Shown here piece after piece: positions 40,847-48,707 of a stretch of 64,000 nucleotides of DNA (positions within the stretch are counted from its first letter, which is position 1; each line of letters starts with the position of its first letter). This DNA comes from Halomarina litorea. GTDB lineage: Archaea; Halobacteriota; Halobacteria; Halobacteriales; Haloarculaceae. A model generated the notes under the pieces. That model was not told the DNA's origin and made no database searches. It saw nothing but the letters and a program-made list of their open reading frames with translations. Both the position numbers and the translations under genes were made by a program. The stretch spans positions 1,488,001-1,552,000 of the forward strand of contig NZ_CP100448.1 in assembly GCF_024227715.1 (NCBI RefSeq), in the 5' to 3' direction.

Positions 40847-41095
40847 CTACCGCGAGCCTTCGACGACGAGAACGCCGTTGTTCATCGAGTGGTCGGCCTC
40901 GTCGGTGGGGAGGTCGAGGTCGAACTGGGTGCGGACGGCGGGCGTGTCGACGGCGACGACGGCACCGTCGCCGACGACGTCGACGGTCACGTCCGCGTCT
41001 TCGACGCCGAGGGGGGCGAGGTCGACGGCGACGACCCAGCGGTCGCCGTAGTCGTGGCGCGTGACGTGCGGGTCGTTCGTCTGGGTTGTGTCCAT
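40847..41095 (-). CDS. Hsp20-like short protein (DUF7127-like)
   Basis: An 82-residue protein that looks like the core of an alpha-crystallin/Hsp20 fold: YGDRWVVAVDLAPLGVEDADVTVDVVGDGAVVAVDT and a C-terminal NNGVLVVEGS. I associate it with the haloarchaeal DUF7127 group of single-domain proteins. It lacks the N-terminal extension and the IXI tail of typical small heat-shock proteins, so chaperone activity is not implied. The chosen ATG gives MDTTQTNDPHVTRHD. It is transcribed divergently from the first HTH10 gene of the TFB module; about 115 nt separate the two starts. Confidence 0.78.
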   Translation of the reverse strand: MDTTQTNDPHVTRHDYGDRWVVAVDLAPLGVEDADVTVDVVGDGAVVAVDTPAVRTQFDLDLPTDEADHSMNNGVLVVEGSR

Positions 41096-41135
41096 CGGTA
41101 CTCCCGGATACGGCCCGCGGAAGGGAAAGAGGTCG

Positions 41136-41151
41136 TTCGGCGAGCGCCGAG
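41136..41151. promoter_or_regulatory. palindrome in the HTH10-1 promoter region (15 of 16)
   Basis: TTCGGCGAGCGCCGAG differs from the perfect palindrome found twice before the TFB gene by one base. It stands 60-75 nt before the HTH10-1 start codon and 41 nt before the divergent DUF7127-like gene. Confidence 0.45.
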
Positions 41152-41186
41152 GCCACCCGGTCCCATCGTCGGCAGGTGGGTTCTTG

Positions 41187-41201
41187 TTCGGCGAGTGCCA
41201 A
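41187..41201. promoter_or_regulatory. palindrome-like copy just before HTH10-1
   Basis: TTCGGCGAGTGCCAA, a degenerate copy of the same motif (two changes in the aligned part), ends 10 nt before the HTH10-1 start codon, where a bound protein would block initiation. Confidence 0.35.
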
Positions 41202-41210
41202 CCGGTTCCC

Positions 41211-41984
41211 ATGCGGGAGTTCGTCTTCAGAGTCGAGTACGAGCGGGGGGCCGACCCCATCATGGATCTGTTCATGGAGTACCCGAGCGCGCACGCCAGG
41301 ACACTCTCCTGTCACGTCTCGAAGAGCGGTATCTGGCGCATCGACCGCATCGGGGGACCGCACGAGGCACTCGAACGAATCGACGCGGTGTACGACGAGC
41401 ACGAGAACTGCCTCGAGTGCGTCACGGGCACCCACGACCACCCCGACTGGGAGTACGAACTCCTCGACGCCGACCGCCACACCCGGACGCTGTACATGTA
41501 CCGGGCGGCCACGACGGACTGTCACTCCGTGCCCTGTCTCGCGGCCCACTACCTCGGCGACGGTGTCATCGCGGAGGCCGAACGCCGGGAGAACGTCTAC
41601 GAGTGGCACCTGCTCATGCGCGACGACAGCGGCCTCGGCGACCTGTACGACTCGCTCGAATCCCACCTGCAACCGGGGCTCTCGCTCCACTTCGAACAAC
41701 TGGGTGAACCCACCAGGTGGCTCGGCCGGTCGGTGTCAGTCGCAGAACTCCCCTACGAGCAACGGGCCGCCGTGGAGGCGGCCGTCGCCAACGGCTACTA
41801 CGAGACGCCCCGCGACCTCTCGCTGTCGGACCTCGCCGACTCGCTCGGGGTGCCACGCTCGACGCTCCAGTATCGCCTCCAGCAGGCCGAGTCGTGGATC
41901 GTCACCCACTTCGTCGAACACTCCACGCTCGGGGACGTGGCGCTCGCGAGACGGGCGGTCGACACACCGGAGAGCGAGGCCTGA
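41211..41984 (+). CDS. HTH10 (Bat-type) regulator, copy 1 of the TFB-linked pair
   Basis: A 257-residue regulator. The N-terminal part begins MREFVFRVEYERGADPIMDLF and contains clustered Cys residues (ENCLECVTG, TDCHSVPC) that may bind metal or sense redox. The C-terminal HTH10 domain reads AAVEAAVANGYYETPRDLSLSDLADSLGVPRSTLQYRLQQAE. A paralogue at 56184 is closely similar in layout, and 57 nt of the HTH coding sequence are identical between the two. The gene is followed by the divergent aIF1 gene and a TFB gene. I propose that it acts with TFB proteins, but binding sites are not proven. Confidence 0.9.
   Translation: MREFVFRVEYERGADPIMDLFMEYPSAHARTLSCHVSKSGIWRIDRIGGPHEALERIDAVYDEHENCLECVTGTHDHPDWEYELLDADRHTRTLYMYRAATTDCHSVPCLAAHYLGDGVIAEAERRENVYEWHLLMRDDSGLGDLYDSLESHLQPGLSLHFEQLGEPTRWLGRSVSVAELPYEQRAAVEAAVANGYYETPRDLSLSDLADSLGVPRSTLQYRLQQAESWIVTHFVEHSTLGDVALARRAVDTPESEA
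41827..41883 (+). repeat. 57-nt stretch identical to HTH10-2 (copy 1)
   Basis: The sequence coding for the recognition-helix region (DLADSLGVPRSTLQYRLQ) is identical at the nucleotide level to 56797-56853. The surrounding parts of the two genes are clearly diverged. This is the mark of recent gene conversion or very strong constraint. Confidence 0.75.
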
Positions 41985-42006
41985 GTGCGCGGCGGGGACC
42001 GGACGG

Positions 42007-42303
42007 TCAGCCGTCGACCCGGAAGCCCTCCTCGCGGAGGACGTCGGGCAACCGACCGCCGTGGTCGCCCTGCAGTTCGATGCGCCCGTCGGTCACGGTC
42101 CCGCCCACGGCGAGACGCGACTTCAGCGTCGAGGCGAGGCCGTCGAGGTCCGTCGAGTCGTCGAACCCGGAGACGACGGTCATCGCCTTGCCGTACCGCC
42201 GGGTGTCGACGGTGATGGAGACGCGCTGTTCCGCCCGGGCGAGGTCGTCCCCGATACCGAGTTCGTCGGGGAGGCCCGCGACGTCGTTGAGGTCGTTGCT
42301 CAC
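42007..42303 (-). CDS. translation initiation factor aIF1 (SUI1 family)
   Basis: A 98-residue SUI1-domain protein: AEQRVSITVDTRRYGKAMTVVSGFDDSTDLDGLASTLKSRLAVGGTVTDGRIELQGDHGGRLPDVLREEGF. This is the archaeal start-codon-selection factor aIF1. The typical RRYGK, LAVGGTV and QGDH motifs are intact. The N-terminus lacks the zinc-binding Cys seen in some homologues. The start is a GTG (VSNDLNDVAGLPDELG); no ATG is near. The gene lies between the HTH10-1 and TFB-1 genes on the opposite strand, unlike the second module, which has no aIF1. Confidence 0.92.
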   Translation of the reverse strand: MSNDLNDVAGLPDELGIGDDLARAEQRVSITVDTRRYGKAMTVVSGFDDSTDLDGLASTLKSRLAVGGTVTDGRIELQGDHGGRLPDVLREEGFRVDG

Positions 42304-42339
42304 TACGTCCCCTAGGGACGCGACCGGAATGTGCGGTCG

Positions 42340-42355
42340 TTCGGCGCTCGCCGAA
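42340..42355. promoter_or_regulatory. perfect palindrome near the aIF1 start
   Basis: TTCGGCG-CT-CGCCGAA: two 7-nt arms with a 2-nt centre. It lies about 37 nt before the aIF1 start codon. It is the exact reverse complement of the copy at 42442. Confidence 0.5.
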
Positions 42356-42441
42356 CCTCCTGTCGGCGGTGCGACGGCCTTCGCATTCGAACTGCGCTCG
42401 CCCACTCCTCGAACCGTGTACCGGACCACCGGCCCACACGA

Positions 42442-42457
42442 TTCGGCGAGCGCCGAA
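42442..42457. promoter_or_regulatory. perfect palindrome before the TFB-1 gene
   Basis: TTCGGCG-AG-CGCCGAA. Together with the inverted copy at 42340 it flanks a 118-nt segment of non-coding DNA between the divergent aIF1 and TFB-1 genes. Confidence 0.5.
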
Positions 42458-42499
42458 GTGAGACTGATATCGGTTCGACCCGTTCCGAAGAGTGAAGCG

Positions 42500-43558
42500 T
42501 TGACTCCGCTTCCCGTACCGGGCGTCACCACGCGTCCGGCCGAACCAGTTACCACCCACACCACGTTCCGACGGAACCGGACCAGCACGGAAACGAACGA
42601 CGAACGAGCGGACGGGACCGAGGAGACGACGGAGGACGACGAGCGGTTGGTCTGCCCCGAGTGTGGCGGCCAGCTCTCACACGACGGCAAGCACGGCGAG
42701 ACCACCTGCCGAGAGTGCGGTCTCGTCGTGGACGAAGACGAGATCGACCACGGCCCCGAGTGGCGGGCGTTCGACTCGGCCGAGCGCGACAGCAAGTCAC
42801 GCGTCGGCGCGCCCACCACGAAGATGATGCACGACAACGGCCTGTCGACGAACATCGGCTGGCAGGACCGGGACGCCTACGGCAACTCCCTGTCCTCGCG
42901 CCAGCGCGCGAAGATGCAGCGCCTGCGCACCTGGAACGAGCGCTTCCGGACGCGTGACTCCAAGGAGCGCAACCTCAAGCAGGCGCTCGGCGAGATAGAG
43001 CGCATGGGGTCGGCGCTCGGCCTCCCGAAGAACGTCCGCGAGACGGCCAGCGTCATCTACCGCCGCGCACTGGCGGAGGACCTGCTCCCGGGCCGGTCCA
43101 TCGAAGGGGTCGCGACGAGCGCGGTGTACGCCGCCGCACGGCAGGCGTCCCTGCCGCGGACCATCGGGGACGTCGCCGCCGTCAGCCGCGTCGGCGAACA
43201 GGAGTTCACCCGGACGTACCGCTACATCGTCCGCGAACTCAAACTGGAGGTCCAGCCGCCGGACCCCGAGGACTACGTCGCCCAGCACGCCTCCGAACTC
43301 GGCGTCAGCGACGAACTCGAAGAGCGCGCCCACAGCCTGCTCCGAACCGCGAAGAACGCGGGCATCCACTCGGGCAAGTCGCCGGTGGGCCTCGCCGCGG
43401 CCGCCCTGTACGCCGCCGGCTTGCTCACCAACGAGACGCTCACCCAGCGGGCAGTCGCGGAGGCGACGGACATCAGCGAGGTGACCATCCGCAACCGCTA
43501 CCGCGAACTGCTGGAGGCGGAGCAGGGCAGTCAGGACCACGCGGTGGCCGCCGACTGA
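42500..43558 (+). CDS. transcription initiation factor TFB, copy 1 (start uncertain)
   Basis: A 352-residue TFIIB homologue. The zinc ribbon is CPECGG...CRECGLV, the B-reader/linker GPEWRAFDSAERDSKSRVGAPTTKMMHDNGLSTNIGW follows, and two cyclin folds (ERNLKQALGEIERMGSALGLP; HASELGVSDELEERAHSLLRTA) end with RNRYRELLEAEQ. It recruits RNA polymerase to TBP-bound TATA boxes. No ATG precedes the zinc ribbon. I use the TTG at 42500, about 31 nt from a TATA-like GATATC; a GTG at 42458 is an alternative. Very similar to TFB-2 at 54950. Probably one of several TFBs in this genome. Confidence 0.85.
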   Translation: MTPLPVPGVTTRPAEPVTTHTTFRRNRTSTETNDERADGTEETTEDDERLVCPECGGQLSHDGKHGETTCRECGLVVDEDEIDHGPEWRAFDSAERDSKSRVGAPTTKMMHDNGLSTNIGWQDRDAYGNSLSSRQRAKMQRLRTWNERFRTRDSKERNLKQALGEIERMGSALGLPKNVRETASVIYRRALAEDLLPGRSIEGVATSAVYAAARQASLPRTIGDVAAVSRVGEQEFTRTYRYIVRELKLEVQPPDPEDYVAQHASELGVSDELEERAHSLLRTAKNAGIHSGKSPVGLAAAALYAAGLLTNETLTQRAVAEATDISEVTIRNRYRELLEAEQGSQDHAVAAD

Positions 43559-43590
43559 ACCTCCCCTCCCCCTGACGCTCGTCCTCCTCC

Positions 43591-44862
43591 CTAACTGACA
43601 CCTCCTCCCCTCGTGTCGAACGCCTCGTAGCCGCGCGTCTCGACGATGTCGCGCAGGTGGTCGACCACCCGCCAGACGTCCTCGAAGCCGACGTACAGCG
43701 GGGCCGGACAGACCCGGACGACGTTCGGCGGGCGGAAGTCGACTACGACCCCGCGTTCCTTCAGCGCCCGACTGATGCGGTCGCCCTCCGGGTGTTCGAC
43801 GGCGACGTGACCCCCGCGACGACTGGCCTCGCGGGGCGTCCCCACGTCGCACTCGAGGACGCGTTCGTCCACGAGCGAGACGAGGTAGTCGGTCAGCGCG
43901 ACCGACTTCTCGCGGATGGCGTCGATGCCGGCCTCCTCGACCACGTCGAGTGCCCCTTCGAGAGGGGCGGCGGCGAGCATCGGGACCGTGCCGATCTGGA
44001 ACGCCCCGGCGCTCTCGGCGGGGGTGTACTCCATGTTCATCTCGAACTGCGTCCCCTTCTCGTGGCCCCACCACCCCGCGAGCGCCGGCGTCACGCCGTG
44101 GTGCTCGCGGTTCACGTAGAGGCCCGCGACGGCCCCCGGCCCGGCGCTGAGGTACTTGTAGTGACACCAGACGGCGAAGTCCACGCCGAGCGCCGAGAGG
44201 TCGTGGGGAACGACGCCGACGGAGTGTGCGAGGTCCAGCCCCAGCAGGACCCCCCGTTCGTCGGCGGCGCGGGCGATTCGCTCGACGTCGAGCAACTGGC
44301 CCGATCGGTAGAGGACGCTCGGGAGGAAGGCCAGTCCCACGTCGTGGGCGTCCATCGCCCGGACCACGTCCTCGGCGGCGATGGTCCGCCCGTCGCGCGA
44401 CTCCACCTGCACGAGGTGCTCGTCGGGGTCCAGCCCCCGCTGGCGCAGTTGCGCGCGGACGGCGTAGTGGTCCGTCGGGAAGTCGAGTTCGTCGACGAGT
44501 ATCTTCGGGGTTCCCTCCAGCAGGTCGTAGAACGTCGCGACGAGGGTGTGGACGTTGACCGTCGTGGAGTTGGCGACCACCACCTCGTCGCCCCTCGCCC
44601 CGACGAGGGGTGCGAGTCGCTCGCCGAGGGACTCCGCGTACTCGAACCACGGCGGGTCGCCGTCCGTCCACCCGCGGATGCCCTGCTCGCGCCACTCGTC
44701 GACGACCCGGTCGAGCGTCCGTTCGGCGTCCGACGAGAGGGGCCCGAGGGAGTTGCCGTCCATGTACAGGTCGTCGGGGAGGGCGAACCGTTCGCGGAAC
44801 GACGAGAGGGGGTCCGCCTCGTCGCGCCGCCGGGCGGCCTCGCGGGTGGCGTCGAAGCTCAT
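43591..44862 (-). CDS. kynU: kynureninase
   Basis: A 423-residue PLP enzyme of the aspartate aminotransferase fold that cleaves kynurenine to anthranilate and alanine. Family text: YMDGNSLGPLS at the start, ANSTTVNVHTLVATFYD, DLAHSVGVVPHDLSALGVDFAVWCHYKYLSAGPG, with the PLP lysine at 236, and GTVPMLAAAPLEGALD. The ATG of MSFDATREAARR is chosen; 16 further codons upstream lack similarity. It belongs to tryptophan catabolism, and no tryptophan dioxygenase gene lies beside it in this window. The next gene, an esterase, is divergent; kynurenine formamidase can be of the alpha/beta-hydrolase type, so a link is conceivable but unproven. Confidence 0.93.
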   Translation of the reverse strand: MSFDATREAARRRDEADPLSSFRERFALPDDLYMDGNSLGPLSSDAERTLDRVVDEWREQGIRGWTDGDPPWFEYAESLGERLAPLVGARGDEVVVANSTTVNVHTLVATFYDLLEGTPKILVDELDFPTDHYAVRAQLRQRGLDPDEHLVQVESRDGRTIAAEDVVRAMDAHDVGLAFLPSVLYRSGQLLDVERIARAADERGVLLGLDLAHSVGVVPHDLSALGVDFAVWCHYKYLSAGPGAVAGLYVNREHHGVTPALAGWWGHEKGTQFEMNMEYTPAESAGAFQIGTVPMLAAAPLEGALDVVEEAGIDAIREKSVALTDYLVSLVDERVLECDVGTPREASRRGGHVAVEHPEGDRISRALKERGVVVDFRPPNVVRVCPAPLYVGFEDVWRVVDHLRDIVETRGYEAFDTRGGGVS

Positions 44863-44942
44863 ACCCCGGGGACGGGGGGACCCCTGTTGGTCCTTCTGCA
44901 CTGAGGGCAAGCGGTTTCCGTGGCGGTGGTGATTGGACCACC

Positions 44943-45923
44943 GTGCGCGAACCCCTCGACCCCCAAGTCGCCTCCGTCATCGACCGAATCGACCGGCAGG
45001 GAGTCCCCGAGTGGCACGCGATGGGGGTCGAGTGCGCTCGTCGCGTCGAGGACGAGGTGTTCTCCGGCGGGGCCGGCCCGCCCGTCGAACTCGTCCGGAA
45101 CCTCTCGGTGCCCGGGCCGGACGGCGACATCCCGATCCGCGTCTACCGCCCGGAGGGCGACGAACCCCACCCCGTCCTCGTCTACTACCACGGCGGCGGG
45201 TGGGTGCTCGGGACGCTCGACTCCGTCGAGAGCGTCTGTCGCGAACTCGCCGACCGCACCGGGTGTGTCGTCGTCAGCGTGGACTACCGCCTCGCGCCCG
45301 AACACCCCTTCCCCGCGGCGGTCGACGACGCCTACGCCGCCCTCGAGTGGACGGCGGCGAACGCCCCATCGCTGGGTGGCGACCCCACGCGAATCGGCGT
45401 CGCGGGCACCAGCGCGGGCGGGAACCTCGCGGCGGCGATGGCCCTCCGCGTCCGGACGGTCAACGGCGAGGCGTCGTGGACCGGGTGTCGCCGGGAGGGT
45501 TCCAACCGGCCGACCAGCACCGTCGACCTCGCCTACCAGTTGCTGTTGTACCCCATCACGGACCACGCCTTCGACAGGCCGTCCTACGAGGAGTGCGAGG
45601 GCCACCTGCTCTCGTCGGCCGACATGGAGTGGTTCTGGACGCAGTACCTCCGCAGTCCCGTCGACGGGCACAACCCCTTCGCGTCGCCGCTTCGCGCGCC
45701 GGACCTCTCGGGGGTGGCTCCGGCGACGGTGGTGACGGCCGGCTACGACCCGCTTCGCGACGAGGGACGGGCGTACGCCGACCGACTGGCGGCGGCCGAC
45801 GTACCGGTCGACCACGAACACTACCCGTCGATGTGTCACGGCTTTCTCAGTCTCACCGACGAGGTGGACGTGGCCGACCGCGCGATGGACACCATCGCCG
45901 ACCGGGTACGCTCGAACCTCTAG
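44943..45923 (+). CDS. alpha/beta-hydrolase (HSL-type esterase/lipase), copy 2
   Basis: A 326-residue esterase, paralogous to the gene at 16126. Motifs: HGGGWVLG (oxyanion hole), GTSAGGNLAAAMAL (nucleophile Ser), AGYDPLRDEGRAYADRL (Asp) and HYPSMCHGFLSL (His). The start is GTG (VREPLDPQVASVIDRID), close to the divergent kynureninase gene, whose start is 80 nt away. The enzyme should hydrolyse short-chain esters or N-formyl compounds; kynurenine formamidase activity would fit the neighbour, as an idea to test. The stop codon overlaps that of the convergent zinc-ribbon gene by a few bases. Confidence 0.92.
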   Translation: MREPLDPQVASVIDRIDRQGVPEWHAMGVECARRVEDEVFSGGAGPPVELVRNLSVPGPDGDIPIRVYRPEGDEPHPVLVYYHGGGWVLGTLDSVESVCRELADRTGCVVVSVDYRLAPEHPFPAAVDDAYAALEWTAANAPSLGGDPTRIGVAGTSAGGNLAAAMALRVRTVNGEASWTGCRREGSNRPTSTVDLAYQLLLYPITDHAFDRPSYEECEGHLLSSADMEWFWTQYLRSPVDGHNPFASPLRAPDLSGVAPATVVTAGYDPLRDEGRAYADRLAAADVPVDHEHYPSMCHGFLSLTDEVDVADRAMDTIADRVRSNL

Positions 45924-46168
45924 AGGCCCTCCTCGCAGTGGTGGCAGGCGTCGGCGTCCGCGTCGTTTCGCGCCCCGCAGTGCGGACAGTTCGTCTTCGC
46001 CGCGTCGCCGCCCGACCCAACCGTCCCCCCGTCGCCCTCCTTCGCCCCGACGACGCCGGCGACGAGGAAGAGGACGCCGACGAACACGAGGCCGAGCGGT
46101 CCGGCGACGAGGAGACTCAGGCCGGCCACCGTCACGAGTGCCCCCGCGGCGACGAGTGGGTTCTCCAT
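45920..46168 (-). CDS. small membrane protein with zinc ribbon
   Basis: An 82-residue protein. Two close hydrophobic segments (about residues 5-45: LVAAGALVTVAGLSLLVAGPLGLVFVGVLFLVAGVVGA) are followed by a double CxxC zinc ribbon, NCPHCGARNDADADACHHCEEG. Such zinc-ribbon/membrane combinations are common in archaea and usually have unknown roles. The start is the ATG of MENPLVAAG. It ends inside the stop codon of the convergent esterase gene and begins about 40 nt downstream of the thymidine kinase gene, so it may belong to the same transcript. Confidence 0.8.
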   Translation of the reverse strand: MENPLVAAGALVTVAGLSLLVAGPLGLVFVGVLFLVAGVVGAKEGDGGTVGSGGDAAKTNCPHCGARNDADADACHHCEEGL

Positions 46169-46208
46169 GTCCGGTTGGAATCCCGACACGACAAAAAGGC
46201 TTGGTCGC

Positions 46209-46796
46209 TCAGTCCCTGCGGACGGTGTGGCAGTTCCGACAGCGCGCCTGGTAGGACTCCTCGGCGCCGACCATGATGGTCGGGTCGTCGGCGTGGGCGG
46301 GTTCGCCGTCGATGAGTCGCTGGTTGCGCGAGGCGGGTTCGCCACAGACGGTGCAGATGGCCTGCAGTTTGTCGACGTACTCCGCCAGCGCGACGAGTTG
46401 CGGCACGGGGTCGAACGGTTCGCCCCGGAACGTCTGGTCGGTGCCGCTGACGATGACGCGGCGACCGTCGGCCGCGAGGCGTTCGCAGACGCCGACGAGG
46501 TCCTCGGAGAAGAAGTTGGCCTCGTCGATGGCGACGACCTGCTCGCCGTTCAGGTGGTCGAGCAGTTCGTAGACGTCCTCGCCGTCGTTCTCGACGACGG
46601 TCGCCTCCCAGTGCTGGCCGTCGTGCGACCCGATGGTGGTCTCGCCGTAGCGGTCGTCCAGCGCGGGGGTGAAGACGGCGACCGACTGGCCCGCGATTTC
46701 GGCGCGCCGGAGTCGCCGGATGAGTTCCTCGGTCTTCCCGGAGAACATACAGCCGGTGATGACCTCGACCCACCCGCTCCGGGTGATGGCGTGCAT
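46209..46796 (-). CDS. tdk: thymidine kinase (type II)
   Basis: A 195-residue thymidine kinase of the TK1-like class, which phosphorylates thymidine with ATP for salvage. The P-loop is TGCMFSGKTEELIRR, the Walker B/Asp segment VVAIDEANFFSEDLV, and the zinc/lid part is CTVCGEPASRNQR followed by RCRNCHTVRRD. The conserved glutamate catalyst lies in DEANF. The start is the ATG giving MHAITRSGWVEV; the same frame remains open far upstream without similarity. It is transcribed in the same direction as the small rhomboid gene upstream. Confidence 0.94.
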   Translation of the reverse strand: MHAITRSGWVEVITGCMFSGKTEELIRRLRRAEIAGQSVAVFTPALDDRYGETTIGSHDGQHWEATVVENDGEDVYELLDHLNGEQVVAIDEANFFSEDLVGVCERLAADGRRVIVSGTDQTFRGEPFDPVPQLVALAEYVDKLQAICTVCGEPASRNQRLIDGEPAHADDPTIMVGAEESYQARCRNCHTVRRD

Positions 46797-46990
46797 GCCC
46801 TCACCGGACGAGCGTGAGGACAAAACCGTTGTCACTCGCCCCGACTTCGCCACCCGAATGCCCCCGTCGTCCGTCGGTTCCCGTCGCTGTCCCGCCGGGA
46901 GCGCGAGTCCCTCGCTCGCGCGGCCCCGGTCCCGTAGCGTCGTGTCACGTGCGCGTCTGCTCGCCGGCGAGTAATAACTCGTGCGAACTG

Positions 46991-47581
46991 TCACGCGGGG
47001 GCCCGACCCGGGCGGAGCAGGTGCGTCCGGCCCGCGAGGATGCCGAGCAGGAGTCCCGTGAAGTGGGCGACGAGGGCGACGCGCGGGGCGGCGGCGACCA
47101 GCGTGATGAGCGCCGCGAGGCCGACGAACAGCACCGACTCGCCGCGCGGCCCGAGGCCGAGGCGGGTGAGGAGCGTCCGCGAGAGGGGGTTGCCGACCAT
47201 CGCGTAGCCGAACAGTGCAAGGACGGCCCCGCTTGCGCCCACGACGGCGACGCGTTCGCCGAGCAGGCCCCAGACGGTCACCTCGGTCAGCGCGGCGAGC
47301 ACACCGGTCCCGAGGAAGAAGGCGTGGAAGCGCCGGGGCGTCGTGACCTGCTCGATGCCCACCCCGAGGATGGCGACGCCGAGGGCGTTCACCGCGAGGT
47401 GCGTGAGGCTGTCGTGGGCGTACACCGTCGTCACCACCGTCCACGGGTGGCGGTCGAGCGGGAGGGACAGCGAAAACAGGTTCCGACCGACGCCGAATTC
47501 GGTCGCGACGCTCTGGAAGCAGAACACGACGAGGAGGACGGCGAGGGTGGTGAGGGTCGGACTCCGGAGGCCCCGTCGCAT
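46991..47581 (-). CDS. minimal rhomboid-family protease
   Basis: A 196-residue six-helix rhomboid. Helix 2 carries HDSLTHLAVNALG (His61 and Asn65), the catalytic Ser117 is in VVGASGAVLALFG, and His173 is in VAHFTGLLLG. The dyad and the GxSG motif are therefore intact. Unlike the large rhomboid at 10768, it has no extra soluble domain. Its substrate is unknown. Thymidine kinase follows at 194 nt on the same strand. The start is the ATG giving MRRGLRSPTLTTLAVLLVV. Confidence 0.92.
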   Translation of the reverse strand: MRRGLRSPTLTTLAVLLVVFCFQSVATEFGVGRNLFSLSLPLDRHPWTVVTTVYAHDSLTHLAVNALGVAILGVGIEQVTTPRRFHAFFLGTGVLAALTEVTVWGLLGERVAVVGASGAVLALFGYAMVGNPLSRTLLTRLGLGPRGESVLFVGLAALITLVAAAPRVALVAHFTGLLLGILAGRTHLLRPGRAPA

Positions 47582-47638
47582 ACGGAGTCTGGGGGTCCGA
47601 GCCCTATCAATCGTCGGTCGTGGCGTCCGGGCCGGCCG

Positions 47639-47869
47639 TCAGTCGGCGTATCGCCCGGTCAGGTCCGGGACGAGCGGGAGCAGTTCCTCGGTGTCGCGGG
47701 TCCGCCCCTCGGCGTAGGTGGTGTCGACGGGGCGTTCGGCCAGCCGTCGGGCCGTCGTCGTCGGGCCTCGGCCGCCGTCCGTCCGCGGGATGGGGGTCTG
47801 ACGGGGGAGTTCGGGAACCAGTGGGGCGTCTTCGTCTTCGGGGGAGTACCGGGTGAGTTCGTTCGTCAT
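47639..47869 (-). CDS. small polar protein, unknown function
   Basis: A 76-residue hydrophilic protein (MTNELTRYSPEDEDAPLVPE, then PIPRTDGGRGPTTTARRLAERPVDTTY) with acidic and basic stretches and no hydrophobic core, probably disordered. I recognise no family. Its stop lies about 57 nt from the start of the small rhomboid gene on the same strand. AT-rich sequence upstream (TTATGATAGATAGCG) probably is its promoter, shared with the divergent glycosyltransferase gene. It may be a genuine small protein, but the coding evidence is weaker than for its neighbours. Confidence 0.5.
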   Translation of the reverse strand: MTNELTRYSPEDEDAPLVPELPRQTPIPRTDGGRGPTTTARRLAERPVDTTYAEGRTRDTEELLPLVPDLTGRYAD

Positions 47870-48020
47870 AGTGTGTGCCGCGGCGGTCGGCTGACCACCG
47901 CCTGTCTCTCTAATCGTCGCTATCTATCATAAATGTTAATGTTGGACTCAGGCTTGCCGAGCGACGCACCTCCGGAGATTTTGGTAAACCTAAAGTGGGC
48001 GCTCGTGGGACTCTCGACCG

Positions 48021-48707
48021 ATGACAGAGGGGTTCACTTTCGACGACGTGAGCGTCGTGATGGGGACGTACAACGAGGAGGCGGCCATCGGGCAGGTCCT
48101 CGCGGACGTTGACCGCGTCACTGACGGGCGTGCGGAGGTCGTCTGTGTCGACGGGTCGAGCGACCGCACGCCCGACATCGCCCGCGAGCACGGCGCGTGC
48201 GTCGTCGAACAGGAGCCACAGGGCTACGGCGTGGCGGTCCGCACGGCCCTGCTCGCCGCCGACCGGCCGGTCGTCGTCACCACCGACTGCGACGACACCT
48301 ACCCGATGGAGGCCCTCCCGCGCTTTCTCGACTACATCAACGAGGGCTACGACGTGGTCAGCGGCGACCGCCTCTACCACGGCGCGGAGACGATGCCCCG
48401 GTTCAACCGACTGGGCAACCACGCCTTCGCCCTGCTGGCAAGCGCTCTCCTGGGGAAGCGCGTCCACGACACGACGACGGGGATGCGCGCCTACCGACGC
48501 GAACTGATCGAACAGATCGAGTGGACGGAGAACACCGGCCTCTCCGCGGAACTGCTCCTTCGCCCTCGCGCGCGCGGCTACCGCGTGCGCGAGGAACCCA
48601 TCGAGTACGCCGAACGCCTCGGCGAGACCAAACTCGACCCGCTGACCGGCGGGTGGGAGATCGCCCGCTCCATCGTCGAGGTGTGCCTGCAGGAGCGGTT
48701 CAGATAG
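48021..48707 (+). CDS. family 2 glycosyltransferase (dolichyl-phosphate sugar synthase-like)
   Basis: A 228-residue GT2 enzyme. VSVVMGTYNEEAAIGQVL opens the GT-A fold, VVCVDGSSDRTPDIAREHG follows, and the metal-binding DxD is in TTDCDDTYPM. VSGDRLY and DTTTGMRAYRREL complete the acceptor region. It has no membrane helices, as in AglJ-type dolichyl-phosphate glycosyltransferases, which start N-glycan assembly in haloarchaea. The sugar is not predictable. It starts in the divergent AT-rich region; a TATA-like CCTAAAG is about 33 nt upstream. Downstream is a decayed region with an SDR remnant. Confidence 0.88.
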   Translation: MTEGFTFDDVSVVMGTYNEEAAIGQVLADVDRVTDGRAEVVCVDGSSDRTPDIAREHGACVVEQEPQGYGVAVRTALLAADRPVVVTTDCDDTYPMEALPRFLDYINEGYDVVSGDRLYHGAETMPRFNRLGNHAFALLASALLGKRVHDTTTGMRAYRRELIEQIEWTENTGLSAELLLRPRARGYRVREEPIEYAERLGETKLDPLTGGWEIARSIVEVCLQERFR

